Below are positions 51,243 through 60,137 of a DNA stretch of 64,000 nt, one piece after another. Source of the stretch: Streptomyces mashuensis (GTDB lineage Bacteria; Actinomycetota; Actinomycetes; Streptomycetales; Streptomycetaceae). Each line of letters opens with the position of its first letter. Within the stretch, counting starts at the first letter, position 1. The notes beneath the pieces were generated by a model that worked only from the letters and a program-made list of their open reading frames with translations, ran no database searches and had not been told where the DNA came from. The stretch is from contig NZ_BNBD01000007.1 in assembly GCF_014654785.1 (NCBI RefSeq), positions 310,001-374,000 of the forward strand, in the 5' to 3' direction. The position numbers were made by a program, and so were the translations under genes.

Positions 51243-52124
51243 ATGGATCTTGTGGGGGCGTGCCGGGCGTTCGTCAGCGTCAGCGAGCGCGGGAGTTTCA
51301 CCGTCGGCGCGGCCGCGGCCCGGATGTCGCAGTCCGTGGCCAGCCGCCGGGTGGCCGCGTTGGAGGAACGCTTCGGTGAGCAGCTGTTCGAACGGACGTC
51401 GCGGCGGGCCGTCCTGACGCCGTTCGGCCGGGACATGCTTCCCGCGGCCCGGCAGCTCGTGCAGGCGGCCGACGTCCTGCTGCACGAGGCGCAGGCCGCC
51501 AGGAGCAAGCCGCTGCGGCTCGCGGTGCCCGGCATCTGCCCGACGGTCGCCCTCGCCCGCCTGGTCGCCGAGGCCCGCGAGCACGGCCTCACCCTCGACC
51601 TGCGCGTCGCGGCGCCCGCGCGCCGCGTCGAACTCGTCCACGCCCAGCAGGTGCGCGCCGCGCTGCTGGCCGTGCCGGCGGACGAAGCGACGTGGTCGGT
51701 CCCCCTCGGGCTGGCCGGTGCGCAGGATCCCGGAGTGAAGCGCGTCTACCTCGAGACGCTCCGGCTCGGGCGGGGCTCCGCCGAGCCGGCCCGCCGCGTC
51801 TGGCTCCAGCCGGAGGACGACGTACCGCACCTGCGCGACCCCTTGACGCGGCTGCGCGACGCGCTGGGGCTGCGGCCCGCGCAGCTCGCCGTCGCCGCCG
51901 ACCTCACGACCGCCGCGGCCGAGGTCCTCAGCACGCGCGACCTGCTGCTCTGCTCCCCGGCGCAGGCCGGCGAACTCGGCCTGCACTGGCGGCCCGTGGG
52001 GGAGATCGCCCTGCGCCGCGGCTTCGCCCTCGCCGCGGCCGCGGACGGCAATCCGCAGCACGTCCGGGCGCGCCTGGGCACCGCCATCGCGCGGTGCCTC
52101 GGCGCGGAGGCGGTGGCGGCATGA
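51243..52124 (+). CDS. blaA: LysR-type regulator of beta-lactamase (BlaA-like)
   Basis: 293 residues. The N-terminal winged HTH includes FVSVSERGSFTVGAAAARMSQ and SVASRRVAALEERFGEQLFE, typical of LysR. The effector domain follows from about 85. It diverges from bla and overlaps the following blaB-like gene (ATGA). In Streptomyces cacaoi, BlaA activates the beta-lactamase gene from a shared intergenic site in concert with BlaB. The substrate-binding half (LRLAVPGICPTVALARLV) is atypically short of conserved LysR features. It should control bla here by homology of arrangement. Confidence 0.82.
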   Translation: MDLVGACRAFVSVSERGSFTVGAAAARMSQSVASRRVAALEERFGEQLFERTSRRAVLTPFGRDMLPAARQLVQAADVLLHEAQAARSKPLRLAVPGICPTVALARLVAEAREHGLTLDLRVAAPARRVELVHAQQVRAALLAVPADEATWSVPLGLAGAQDPGVKRVYLETLRLGRGSAEPARRVWLQPEDDVPHLRDPLTRLRDALGLRPAQLAVAADLTTAAAEVLSTRDLLLCSPAQAGELGLHWRPVGEIALRRGFALAAAADGNPQHVRARLGTAIARCLGAEAVAA

Positions 52125-53035
52125 ACACCGGCATGAACACCGAGGCGCTGCTGCGCGACCTGCGCCGCCGGCTGGAGGAGGGCGGCCTGCGCGGCTGTCT
52201 GCTCGTCCGTGACCTGCACACGGGCGACGAGCTGGGCATCGACCCGGACACGCAGCTGCCGTCCGCGTCCCTCGTCAAGGTACCGCTGGCGCTGGCGACG
52301 CTCGAACGCATCCGCCGGGGCGAGCTGGACGGGGCGACCCGGCTCGACGTGCAGCCCGGACGGGTCGACACGCCGGGCCCGACGGGCCTGAGCCGGTTCC
52401 GGCACCCGGCCCGGATCGCGGTCGACGACCTCCTCTATCTGAGCATGTGCATGAGCGACAGCCTCGCTGCGGACACGCTGTTCGGCCTGACCCCGCCGGC
52501 GCGGGTGGCGGAGATCCTGCACGAGTTCGGGCTCGGCGGCATCAGCGTCCGGCACCTGACGGGGGAACTGAGCGACACCCCCGTCGAACGCTTCGATGCC
52601 GCGCAGGTGCACCTCGCGCACGCGCTGGCCATCGACGCCGGCACGAGCGGCCGCGGGCACCGGGTGCCGCAGCTCGACGCCACCCGCGCCAACACGGGCA
52701 GCGCCCGCGCCTTCGTCGACCTGCTGCAGGCCCTGTGGACGCCCTCCGCGATCCCCCCGGAGGTGGCGGCGCGCGTCCGCGACCTCATGCTGCACAACCT
52801 GCTCCGCCACCGCCTGGCCCCCGACTTCAGCTCGGACGCGAGCACGTGGTCGTCGAAGACGGGTACGCTCCTCAACCTCCGGCACGAGATCGGCGTCGTC
52901 GAGCACGCCGACGGCCAGGTCTTCGCCGTCGCCGTCCTCACGGAGTCCCTGGTGCCTGCGGGTACGCAACCGGGCGCGGAGGCCCTGATGGCACAGGTGG
53001 CCAGGGAGCTCCGCGACCACTTGAGGCAGTGGTGA
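52121..53035 (+). CDS. blaB: Penicillin-recognising SxxK protein (BlaB-like regulator)
   Basis: 304 residues with class A-like motifs: SLVK at 50-53, SDS in place of SDN near 110 (YLSMCMSDSLAADTLF) and KTG near 247 (SSKTGTLLN). It has no signal peptide, so it stays in the cytoplasm. The glutamate that class A enzymes need in the omega loop is not seen, so hydrolysis should be poor. In Streptomyces cacaoi, BlaB is a cytoplasmic SxxK protein needed with BlaA for beta-lactamase induction. Cotranscribed with the LysR gene. Confidence 0.82.
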   Translation: MNTGMNTEALLRDLRRRLEEGGLRGCLLVRDLHTGDELGIDPDTQLPSASLVKVPLALATLERIRRGELDGATRLDVQPGRVDTPGPTGLSRFRHPARIAVDDLLYLSMCMSDSLAADTLFGLTPPARVAEILHEFGLGGISVRHLTGELSDTPVERFDAAQVHLAHALAIDAGTSGRGHRVPQLDATRANTGSARAFVDLLQALWTPSAIPPEVAARVRDLMLHNLLRHRLAPDFSSDASTWSSKTGTLLNLRHEIGVVEHADGQVFAVAVLTESLVPAGTQPGAEALMAQVARELRDHLRQW

Positions 53036-53081
53036 CAGCCGGCGACGACTGCCGTCACTGGCTCCTTTACCCTTGCCGCCC

Positions 53082-53576
53082 ATGGATCTCGTGCTCGACC
53101 CGCCCCGCGGTGTGTCCCCCGTCCGCCTCGGCATGACCTTCGACGAAGCCGTCGACGCCGTGACCCGCGCCTTCGGGCGGCCCCGCGCTCGGGAGGGCCT
53201 CATCAGCGTGTCCCTCGACCACGTCGGCTTCCAGGTGCTCCTGGAGAAGCGGAACCGCGTCACCGCCCTGGAACTGTGGTGGCCCGGCGAGGGCCGGACG
53301 TCGAGCACCCGCGTGCTCCTCGACGGCGACGACGTCTTCACCACCCCCGCCCGCACCCTCATGCGCCGCGCCGCAGCCCGCGGATGGACTGTGGACGACG
53401 CGGACCCCGAGCAGGTGTGCATGCCCGGCGTCTCGCTCGGCTTCACCCGCTCCACGTCGCAGGAGGTGCCGCGCGAGCGCGGCGGCCTGCCGGTGTGCTT
53501 CACGTCGGTCCTGGTCGCGGACGAGCACTACTACGACTTCCTCTACAAGGACCGCGACCCGGTCCGGGACCGCTGA
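53082..53576 (+). CDS. Conserved hypothetical protein
   Basis: 164 residues, soluble, with no signal or TM segment. It begins MDLVLDPPRGVSPVRLGMTF and DEAVDAVTRAFGRP, a pattern seen in small actinobacterial proteins of unknown role, and ends YYDFLYKDRD. The ATG at 53082 is preferred over a TTG nine bases upstream. It is 46 bases after the blaB-like gene on the same strand, but no functional link is evident. I do not recognise a family. Confidence 0.7.
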   Translation: MDLVLDPPRGVSPVRLGMTFDEAVDAVTRAFGRPRAREGLISVSLDHVGFQVLLEKRNRVTALELWWPGEGRTSSTRVLLDGDDVFTTPARTLMRRAAARGWTVDDADPEQVCMPGVSLGFTRSTSQEVPRERGGLPVCFTSVLVADEHYYDFLYKDRDPVRDR

Positions 53577-53590
53577 CGGGCCCCTGCCCT

Positions 53591-54058
53591 TCAGAGCGCG
53601 ATCGGCCGGTACGCGAGGGCCTCGTCGACGATGCGCTCGGCCGACGGGTCCCGCGGACCGGACGGCGGGTGGAAGATCAGGTCGCTGACGCGCGGGTGCG
53701 GTACGTGCGCTTCGAGGAGCCGGAGCCAGTGGTCGCTCTCCGCGTCGCCGGCCAGCAGCTTGCGGACGATGCCGACGAGTTCGTCCCTTGTCAGGCCGGC
53801 GACCGGGGCACGTGGTGGCCGTGCAGCCGTCGTCGCGAACGAGATCAGGTTCTGGCTGCCGTCGTACTCGGCGAAGTCCGAAGCCGAGTAGGTGTGGCCC
53901 GTCGTGGCGTTGAAGGCACTGATCTCGGCGTCCGCGCTCTCCGCGCCCGCGAGCACCAGCTCGGCGATCCGCTCGATCTCACGGCAGAGCTCGTCGAGCC
54001 GCTCCCGGCTCACCGGCGGGGGCAGCAGTTCCGCTCTCAGGTCCAGGTCCGGTTCCAC
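53591..54058 (-). CDS. Protein with a colicin/pyocin-immunity-like C-terminal domain
   Basis: 155 residues from a GTG at 54058. The C-terminal 75 residues (LTRDELVGIVRKLLAGDAES, LEAHVPHPRVSDLIFHPP, then AERIVDEALAYR) match the bacteriocin immunity fold of Im7/Im9, including the HP.vSDLIf.P signature. The N-terminal 75 residues are acidic helical sequence of unknown role. In that family the small acidic domain binds a DNase bacteriocin and blocks it. No nuclease bacteriocin gene is seen nearby, so it may be an orphan immunity gene protecting against neighbours. The start is uncertain because no strong Shine-Dalgarno sequence is seen. Confidence 0.68.
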   Translation of the reverse strand: MEPDLDLRAELLPPPVSRERLDELCREIERIAELVLAGAESADAEISAFNATTGHTYSASDFAEYDGSQNLISFATTAARPPRAPVAGLTRDELVGIVRKLLAGDAESDHWLRLLEAHVPHPRVSDLIFHPPSGPRDPSAERIVDEALAYRPIAL

Positions 54059-54176
54059 CTCGGCATTATGCCGCCACTCGATCGCGTGCCGTCCGTCCCG
54101 AACCCCGCCCGGCAGGTCCCCGCAGCCGGTACGCTCGCGCGTTCGGAAGGTTCGCCAGGAAGGGCGGTAACGTGCC

Positions 54177-54644
54177 GTGAACCGTGACGACTTCGGGCGC
54201 GATGTGCTCGCGCCCGTCGAGATACTGGAGTTCTCCGACGACCTGCGGGTCCCCGACGTCCAGCCCCTGCAGAAGTTCCTCGTGGCCCGGCTGGACGAGC
54301 TGATCGACGCCGCGCCGGAGGGGTCCGGTGCGCACTTCACTGCCGTGCGGCTGAAGGACCTCGTGCGGAACGACGCCCTTCACCTGGCCGATCTGCTGGG
54401 GGAGTGGGAGGACGTCGTCGAGGCCGGGCGGACGCATCAGGTGGGGCACGTGCAGCGGCTGCGGCAGGACGTCGGGATCTGGTGGAACCGGCTGTGCGCC
54501 ACCGCCGCGCACTTCCACGGCCACCCCGATTACCGGCCGCGCTGGCGCGAGCTGCGGTTCCTGTGCCTGGAGCACGCGGAGATCATCGAGCAGGTGGAGG
54601 GTGGTTTCAGCCGCGGCGTCTACGAGGGCGGTGCCCACCCCTGA
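54177..54644 (+). CDS. DUF6221-like hypothetical protein
   Basis: 155 residues, soluble. Its layout (an N-terminal QKFLVARLDELIDAA, a Trp/His-rich middle, and an end with HPDYRPRWRELRFLCLEHAE) resembles actinobacterial DUF6221-type proteins, which have no known function. GTG start at 54177 with AGGAAGGG about 14-20 bases upstream. It overlaps the convergent membrane protein gene by 38 bases. Confidence 0.65.
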   Translation: MNRDDFGRDVLAPVEILEFSDDLRVPDVQPLQKFLVARLDELIDAAPEGSGAHFTAVRLKDLVRNDALHLADLLGEWEDVVEAGRTHQVGHVQRLRQDVGIWWNRLCATAAHFHGHPDYRPRWRELRFLCLEHAEIIEQVEGGFSRGVYEGGAHP

Positions 54645-55155
54645 ACTCCGTGAGACCCGCCAGCCCCGACACCCTGAGCACCGCGTGGGCCGTCACCGCG
54701 TCCAGGGCGCGGGTCAGCTGCTCCTGGTCGGTGGAGCCGATGCGCAGGGTGCCGTGGGTGCGGGAGTGGCGGAGGGCGGTGTCGAGACGGTGCCACAGCG
54801 CCGGGTTGGTGGCGAGGACCTGGAGGTCGAGCTCCAGACGGTCGCCGGCGGCATCGCGGAGGACGAGCCGCTGAGCGAAGGCGCCGCCCCAGTGCACGGC
54901 GACCAGCTGGTCCGTCAGCACACGGCGCCGGCCCAGCAGCCCGCGCGAGGCGAGCCAGCCGTCCCCGGCCGTCACGCGCGGCGGCAACAGGATCGCCAGC
55001 AACACCACGGCGAGGGCCGCCCACAGCAGCGTACGCGGACCGGTGAGCCCCAGCGTGGCGGCGTCCAGCGCGGTCAGCACTGCGAAGAGCAGGGCGGCGC
55101 AGCACGCCGCGCCCCGGGCCCTGGTCGGCCAGCCGGTGTCAGCTACGGGTCCCAT
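54607..55155 (-). CDS. Membrane protein, last gene of the RiPP operon
   Basis: 182 residues. Two TM segments (about 13-33 and 40-57) are followed by a soluble beta-rich part (VHWGGAFAQRLVLRDAAGDR and so on) that looks like a bacterial PH-type domain, then an Arg-rich tail. The ATG lies five bases after the SagB-type dehydrogenase stop, so it is probably in that operon. Membrane location would suit a role in immunity or transport, but nothing in the sequence proves it. Confidence 0.7.
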   Translation of the reverse strand: MGPVADTGWPTRARGAACCAALLFAVLTALDAATLGLTGPRTLLWAALAVVLLAILLPPRVTAGDGWLASRGLLGRRRVLTDQLVAVHWGGAFAQRLVLRDAAGDRLELDLQVLATNPALWHRLDTALRHSRTHGTLRIGSTDQEQLTRALDAVTAHAVLRVSGLAGLTEFRGGHRPRRRRG

Positions 55156-55160
55156 GCCGC

Positions 55161-56570
55161 CTACCGTAGGGGCCGCCCGGCGGCGCTGCCCAGGACGAAG
55201 GCGCCGACGGGGATCTCGGTGTGGGGCCGCAGCCCGAAGGCCCGGGCGGGCGTCTCCCCGTCGCCGCCGCCCAGGATGCAGCCGGACAGGCCCATGGCGG
55301 TGGCCACCAGGTGCAGCGTCTGGAGCAGCACCCCGGTGTTCTTCAGGGTGAGGGCGTAGGCGTGCGCCGCGTACTTCCACGACAGGCGCTTGATGCGCGA
55401 CGCCACGGTGACGTGCACGTCCGGCGGCGGCCCACCGGTCGCGGCCGTCCCCTCACGCACCAGCGCGTCCACTTCCGCCGGACCGCCCGGCAGCGCTGTC
55501 AGGGCGTGGGTGAGCGCGTCGTAGTGGTACAGGCCGCGGCCGAGCCCGGCGCAGCGGTGCACGGCCAGGTACAGCTCCAGCTCGTACGCCGAACCGGCGC
55601 TGGGGTAGGGACGGCTGGTGATCGCGTACGGCCGGTCGTCCTCGGGCCGCGCGTCCAGCACCGTACGGACCCGGGCGGCGCGGTACAGCCACGTGGCCAG
55701 CTCGTCGACCGTGAGCGGGTTTTCCCCGTAGGCGCGGGCCGATGTGCGGGACTCGAGTACGTCGGTGAACGTGCGGTCCTCGCGCCGTGTCTCGTCCAGG
55801 TCGGGGCGGCGCAGGGTGATCGTGCGGCCCGGACGGGCGGGCGCGACGGGTGGGGCCGGCGCCTCGGTGCCGCGCAAGGGGAAGACGGGACCGTAGAGGC
55901 GGTCGCGGAGGCCGGCCCGGCTGCCGTCGTGGGCCAGCAGCTCGTGGAAGGACCAGCCCACCGGGAGCGCGGCCGCGCCGGGACCGTCCCCGTCCACCGG
56001 GTGCAGAAAGCCGGCGACGTGCAGGAGGGTCAGGAGGTCGGTGACTTCCTCCTCCGTCAAGTCCGGTACGGCGGCGAAGAGTTGTTGGCGCGTCGTGGGG
56101 CCCGCCAAGGGCGCGAACACCGCTGCCGTCCGCGGGTCGTCGAGGCGTACCCGGAACCGGGAGCGCGGCGACTCGGCCACGAGCGTGCCGTCCAGTGGGC
56201 GCAGGTGGGCGGCGTGGTCGAGCGTCACCGCGCCGGGCGGCAGGGGGCCGGGGCGCGGGGTCGCCTCCGGCGCCAGCGGTACGGCGGTGGCCAGCGGGCG
56301 CGTGCCGGCAGCGGTGGCGTGATGGCACAGCGTATGGCCGAGCTGATCCAGGCAGTGCAGGAGCAGGGCGACTCCGGTCTCCGCCAGCGGGCCGGTGAGG
56401 TCGTCCGGGGCCACCGGGCCCTGTGCCAGGGCCGTCAGCGCGTCCGCCAGCGGCCGGCCGCCCGGCCCGGCCGGTGTGCTGCCCCAGCGGTGACGGACGG
56501 TCACGAGCCCCTGGGTGTCGTCGCGCTGCACTCTCGTGCCGGGCACCAGGGACAGGAGGAACGGGCTCAC
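55161..56570 (-). CDS. SagB-type (azoline) dehydrogenase
   Basis: 469 residues. Residues 1 to about 190 form an N-terminal, partly degenerate domain. The nitroreductase-fold FMN domain begins near 250 with FTDVLESRTSARAYGENPLT, typical of SagB, and continues with PSAGSAYELELYLAVHR, LYHYDALTHAL and the end GLSGCILGGGD...ARAFGLRPHTEIPVGAFVLG. The enzyme oxidises thiazolines/oxazolines to azoles. The GTG at 56570 has GGAGGAGGG six bases upstream and overlaps the SpaB_C-like gene. Together with the YcaO genes this assigns azole formation to the cluster. Confidence 0.85.
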   Translation of the reverse strand: MSPFLLSLVPGTRVQRDDTQGLVTVRHRWGSTPAGPGGRPLADALTALAQGPVAPDDLTGPLAETGVALLLHCLDQLGHTLCHHATAAGTRPLATAVPLAPEATPRPGPLPPGAVTLDHAAHLRPLDGTLVAESPRSRFRVRLDDPRTAAVFAPLAGPTTRQQLFAAVPDLTEEEVTDLLTLLHVAGFLHPVDGDGPGAAALPVGWSFHELLAHDGSRAGLRDRLYGPVFPLRGTEAPAPPVAPARPGRTITLRRPDLDETRREDRTFTDVLESRTSARAYGENPLTVDELATWLYRAARVRTVLDARPEDDRPYAITSRPYPSAGSAYELELYLAVHRCAGLGRGLYHYDALTHALTALPGGPAEVDALVREGTAATGGPPPDVHVTVASRIKRLSWKYAAHAYALTLKNTGVLLQTLHLVATAMGLSGCILGGGDGETPARAFGLRPHTEIPVGAFVLGSAAGRPLR

Positions 56571-57571
56571 GACCGGCCCTCCTCCAGGTCGGCGGCGGCC
56601 TGTGCCGCGAAGTGGCGCAGCATGGCCTCCTGCGTGGCGTCCAGGCCGAGCCGGTTGCACATCAGGTGGGCACAGCGGTTGGCGGTGAGGGCCGCGCGGG
56701 GGCTGGGCAGGGCGAGCAGCGAGGGGTCGTCGCGCAGGGCGGCGAGGTCGGGGGCGAACGCGCCGGTGGCCTCCAGGCCCGCCAGGGTCGTGTGGAGCCG
56801 TGCGACGCTGTGCTGCCAGGCGGCGAGCGGCCCCGCACCCGGGGCTGCGGGGACCGGCGCGGCCAGCAGCGCCGCCGCGCGGCGCAGCAGACCGGGGCGG
56901 CCGCGTTCGTAGGCCCGGTCGAAGCCCTCCGTGTCGTACGTCGCGCCGAGCATGCGGCGCCACGACTCCGCCCCGGCCCGCAGCGCGGCCAGGCGCTGCC
57001 CGGCGTCCGGGGCGGTCACGGTCCACGTCAGCAGCAGGACGGCGAAAGCGGCCGACAACCGTTCGGCGGGGGAGGGGTGGCGGGCGAGCAGGGCCCGGGC
57101 GCAGTCGCTGGCCTCCACGAAGTGCTGTTCGACGGCGGCGAGGGAGGCGCCGGTGCCGTAGCGGTCGTGCTCCGGCCGGTACGGGCGTATCTGCGCGGTG
57201 TCGTGCAGGCCGCGCCACGGCTCGTGGGCCGGCAGGTGCTCCTGTTGCGCCGCCGCCGTGGCGAAGCGGTGGTAGGCGGCCTCGTCGACCGTGCGGGGCG
57301 AGGGGTGGCGGGCCAGCCAGTCGTTCCACCGCTCCACGAGGTGGCCGGCGGTGTCGCCGAGGGGTTCGGCGGACCGGATGCGGACCCGCAGGTGGGGGCC
57401 GCCCTCCCAGTAGCGGAGGAAGAAGTGGCCGCCGACGGCCCCGGCCCGGGCGAGCCGGCCGAGCTCGGGTACGACGGCGTCCAGCAGCAGGACGTCGAGG
57501 TCGCCCTGGTGGAAGAGGTGCACGGCCGTCCAGTGGCCGGACGGCGGGTGGGTGTCAGGGGTGGGCGGCAC
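56567..57571 (-). CDS. SpaB_C-type thiopeptide/lantibiotic dehydratase C-terminal protein (eliminase)
   Basis: 334 residues. The opening W TAVHLFHQGDLDVLLLDAVV and HFFLRYWEGGPHLRVRI are typical of the SpaB_C (thiopeptide-type bacteriocin) domain, and ERLSAAFAVLLLTWTV lies in the middle. In split LanB systems this protein removes glutamate from glutamylated Ser/Thr to leave dehydroalanine/dehydrobutyrine; related proteins catalyse the pyridine-forming cycloaddition. Only one such protein is in the window. GTG start at 57571, overlapping the dehydratase N-terminal gene by 17 bases. Confidence 0.83.
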   Translation of the reverse strand: MPPTPDTHPPSGHWTAVHLFHQGDLDVLLLDAVVPELGRLARAGAVGGHFFLRYWEGGPHLRVRIRSAEPLGDTAGHLVERWNDWLARHPSPRTVDEAAYHRFATAAAQQEHLPAHEPWRGLHDTAQIRPYRPEHDRYGTGASLAAVEQHFVEASDCARALLARHPSPAERLSAAFAVLLLTWTVTAPDAGQRLAALRAGAESWRRMLGATYDTEGFDRAYERGRPGLLRRAAALLAAPVPAAPGAGPLAAWQHSVARLHTTLAGLEATGAFAPDLAALRDDPSLLALPSPRAALTANRCAHLMCNRLGLDATQEAMLRHFAAQAAADLEEGRS

Positions 57572-60137
57572 GGTGCTCTCCGGGGAGGCCGGACGGAGGT
57601 CCGGCGGGCAGTTCGATGACGAGTTCGCTGGTGTACGGGCCCGTACCGGGGCCGTGGCCGGCGGCCGGGTCGGGCAGCGCCTCCTCGATGTGGACGACGG
57701 TGCCGGGCGAGGTGAGCGTGCGGGTGAAGGCGGCGGTCAGCAGGGGTGAGGCGAAGTCGACGTACGCGGGTTTGTATCCCTTGTCCGCGAACGGGTCCGG
57801 TGCCGTCGCCCCGGCCGGGCGGGTCCGCACGAAGCAGCGCTGCGGAAGGCCCACCGACCGCCGCCAGGCGAGCAGCCGCAGCAGGTGGTCGTGGTCCTGC
57901 TCGCCGGGCCGCCGCAGGGGTACGGACGCGGCCCGGGTGAGCCAGCCGCGGCGGCGCAGGACCACGTGGCCGGCCCGGAGGCGGGGCAGGTGGCGGACGC
58001 CGTCGGCCGGCACGTCGTCGGTGAAGGGGCCCGGCTGGAGGGGGTGCCCGGTACGGAAGAGGGCGTGCGGGTCGCCGAAGAGCCGCAGCACGGTGGCGAG
58101 CGGGGGCGGCAGCAGCTGCGGGCTCATCAGCCCGAGGTGCACGGGGACGAGGCCGGCGCCGAGGCGCGGCGCGTGCAGGGCGGGCAGGCCGGTGGCCGGG
58201 TCGACGTGCACTGTCACCTCGCCCAGCGCGATGCGCTGGTGGGCAGGGCGGGTGTCGCGGGTGAAGGGGTGGTCGAAGACGTGGGGGACGGTGGGGCGGC
58301 GCAGGTTGGTGTTGGAGGCGTACAGGCCGCCGACGTCGACCGGAAGCGGCCCGCGATGCCCCGCCCCGCGTACGGGCGCGGTGGGGCCTGGCGGCACCGG
58401 GCGGCCGGTGGCGCGCGCGTGGATGCGGTCGAGGCGGCCCTGCCAGTGGCCGTGCCCGGCGGTGACGGCGTTGAGGACGGCGTACGGCCGCCCGTCCGGG
58501 CCGGCCAGCGGCTGGACGTAGTGGGCGAGGGACAGCGGAGGACGGGAGAGGGCGAGGCCGGCGGGCAGTTCACCGGCGTGCAGGGCGGCCGTCACGCGGC
58601 GGCGCTCGTCGGCCAGCCGGCGCAGGGCCGGCAGGGGGCTCGCGGCCAGCAGCCCGTCGTCCGTGCCGAAACCGGGGCCGAGCAGGTCGCGTACGTGCTG
58701 CGCGGCGGGGGAGGGGTCCTCCTGGAGCTCGTGCAGGACGCGCAGCAGTGGCACCTGCGCGGCGGGGCCGTGGCGTTCGGCCAGCCATGACGTGGCGGCG
58801 TGCCGGGCGGGCAGGTCGCGGTCGAGGACCGCCAGGGCGCGGCCCGCGGCGGTGAGATCGGTCAGCAGGGGACGCCACTGCGGGTGGCCGAGCGTGGCGG
58901 CGTCGCCGTCGGCCACGCTGTCCTCGTGGAACGGCCGGCGCTCGTAGCTCTCGCGCGGTGCGGGGAGGCCCAGCGCTTCCTCGACGGACCGCAGCCGCTC
59001 GCGCACGGCACGGTCACGGCGCCGGCGCTCGCCGTGGGTGACGGCCGACTGGTGCCGGGTCAGTTCCGCGCAAAGGTCGGTCAGTCCGGCGCGCAGGGGG
59101 GCCAGTTCCTCCGTCGCGTCATCGAGCCAGGCGGTCAGCGCCGTCAGGTGGCAGGGCGCCGCGTCGTCGAGCGGCAGGTCCTCCTGGAGGATGCCGGCGG
59201 CCACGAAGCGCCGTACCGCGGGGCCGGCCTCGGCGACGGTGAGCCCGTCGACCTGCCGCACGGCCTCCAGCAGCCGCTCCAGCTGAGGCGGAGCCGGGAG
59301 GGTGGTGACCGTCGCACCGGCGGTGGGCGGGATCAGACGCAGCGCCTCGGGGGACGCGTGGAGAGCGGGGTTGAGGCGCAGGCGCAGGGTCGCGCGGAGC
59401 TCCGGATGCGTGCGCAGCAGGGCGTCGGCGATGCGGCGCAGCCGTGCCAGGTTGAGCTCCGCCTGCACGGGTCGCCGCGTCATGTCCCCGAGGTCCAGCC
59501 AGGGCCCGGACGGGCGCCACCTGGCCTGCCCGGTGGTGGTGAAGGTGCTGTACGGGCTGGTCTTCACGGCCGCACGGGACAGGTAACGCGCCAGGCTCAC
59601 CAGGGCCTTGGTGCCCGGCGCGCGGCCGTCGGGGGCGCCGAGCCAGCGTTCCAGGACGTCGTCGAGGTCCCGGCTGCCGTGCAGCAGGCCCTGCCGGAAG
59701 GAGGGTCCCGACAGGGGGCCGCGCAGCGCCCCGAGCACGGCCCCGGTCTCGCGCGCGAGGGTGTCGGCGAGCGTCGCGCGGCGCTGCTCCTGGCGGGCGC
59801 GCGCCGCGAGCCAGTCCTCGACGCGGGCGGCGAGCGGGGCCGGCAGCGCGGCCCGTACGGCCGGGTCCCACTCGGCCGTACGGGGAGCACGGCCCTGGTG
59901 CGCGGCACGGCGCAGGCCGATGACGCGGGGGCGCAGCGCCCGCTCGGGCAGCGCCCCGATGACGGGGTGCAGGGCGTCGGCGACGGCCCGGCCCTCGGCG
60001 TCGAGCCGCTCCTGCTCGTCGAGGACGGTCTCGGCCAGGGCGTGGCTCTCGGGGGTGTTGAGGGCGGCCAGCACGGACCGGGGGACGCCGGCGACGCGGA
60101 TCACCGGGTCGGGTGGCATGGCGGCAGCGGTGTTCAC
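57555..60137 (-). CDS. Lantibiotic dehydratase N-terminal domain protein (tRNA-Glu-dependent Ser/Thr glutamylation)
   Basis: 860 residues from a GTG at 60137 overlapping the preceding stop. The LanB N-terminal domain signature TKALVSLARYLSRAAVKTSP, YSTFTTTG and, later, NTNLRRPTVPHVFDHPFTRD are recognisable. It lacks the SpaB_C domain, which is encoded separately at 56567. The split pair is the arrangement of thiopeptide and goadsporin-type clusters, in which glutamyl-tRNA is the donor. It acts on the precursor peptide in the cytoplasm. Confidence 0.86.
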   Translation of the reverse strand: MNTAAAMPPDPVIRVAGVPRSVLAALNTPESHALAETVLDEQERLDAEGRAVADALHPVIGALPERALRPRVIGLRRAAHQGRAPRTAEWDPAVRAALPAPLAARVEDWLAARARQEQRRATLADTLARETGAVLGALRGPLSGPSFRQGLLHGSRDLDDVLERWLGAPDGRAPGTKALVSLARYLSRAAVKTSPYSTFTTTGQARWRPSGPWLDLGDMTRRPVQAELNLARLRRIADALLRTHPELRATLRLRLNPALHASPEALRLIPPTAGATVTTLPAPPQLERLLEAVRQVDGLTVAEAGPAVRRFVAAGILQEDLPLDDAAPCHLTALTAWLDDATEELAPLRAGLTDLCAELTRHQSAVTHGERRRRDRAVRERLRSVEEALGLPAPRESYERRPFHEDSVADGDAATLGHPQWRPLLTDLTAAGRALAVLDRDLPARHAATSWLAERHGPAAQVPLLRVLHELQEDPSPAAQHVRDLLGPGFGTDDGLLAASPLPALRRLADERRRVTAALHAGELPAGLALSRPPLSLAHYVQPLAGPDGRPYAVLNAVTAGHGHWQGRLDRIHARATGRPVPPGPTAPVRGAGHRGPLPVDVGGLYASNTNLRRPTVPHVFDHPFTRDTRPAHQRIALGEVTVHVDPATGLPALHAPRLGAGLVPVHLGLMSPQLLPPPLATVLRLFGDPHALFRTGHPLQPGPFTDDVPADGVRHLPRLRAGHVVLRRRGWLTRAASVPLRRPGEQDHDHLLRLLAWRRSVGLPQRCFVRTRPAGATAPDPFADKGYKPAYVDFASPLLTAAFTRTLTSPGTVVHIEEALPDPAAGHGPGTGPYTSELVIELPAGPPSGLPGEHRAAHP

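Noticed and set aside
52121..53035. Second active class A beta-lactamase
   Set aside because: It lacks a signal peptide and a clear omega-loop glutamate, and has SDS for SDN. The cotranscribed LysR gene fits the BlaB regulatory type better.
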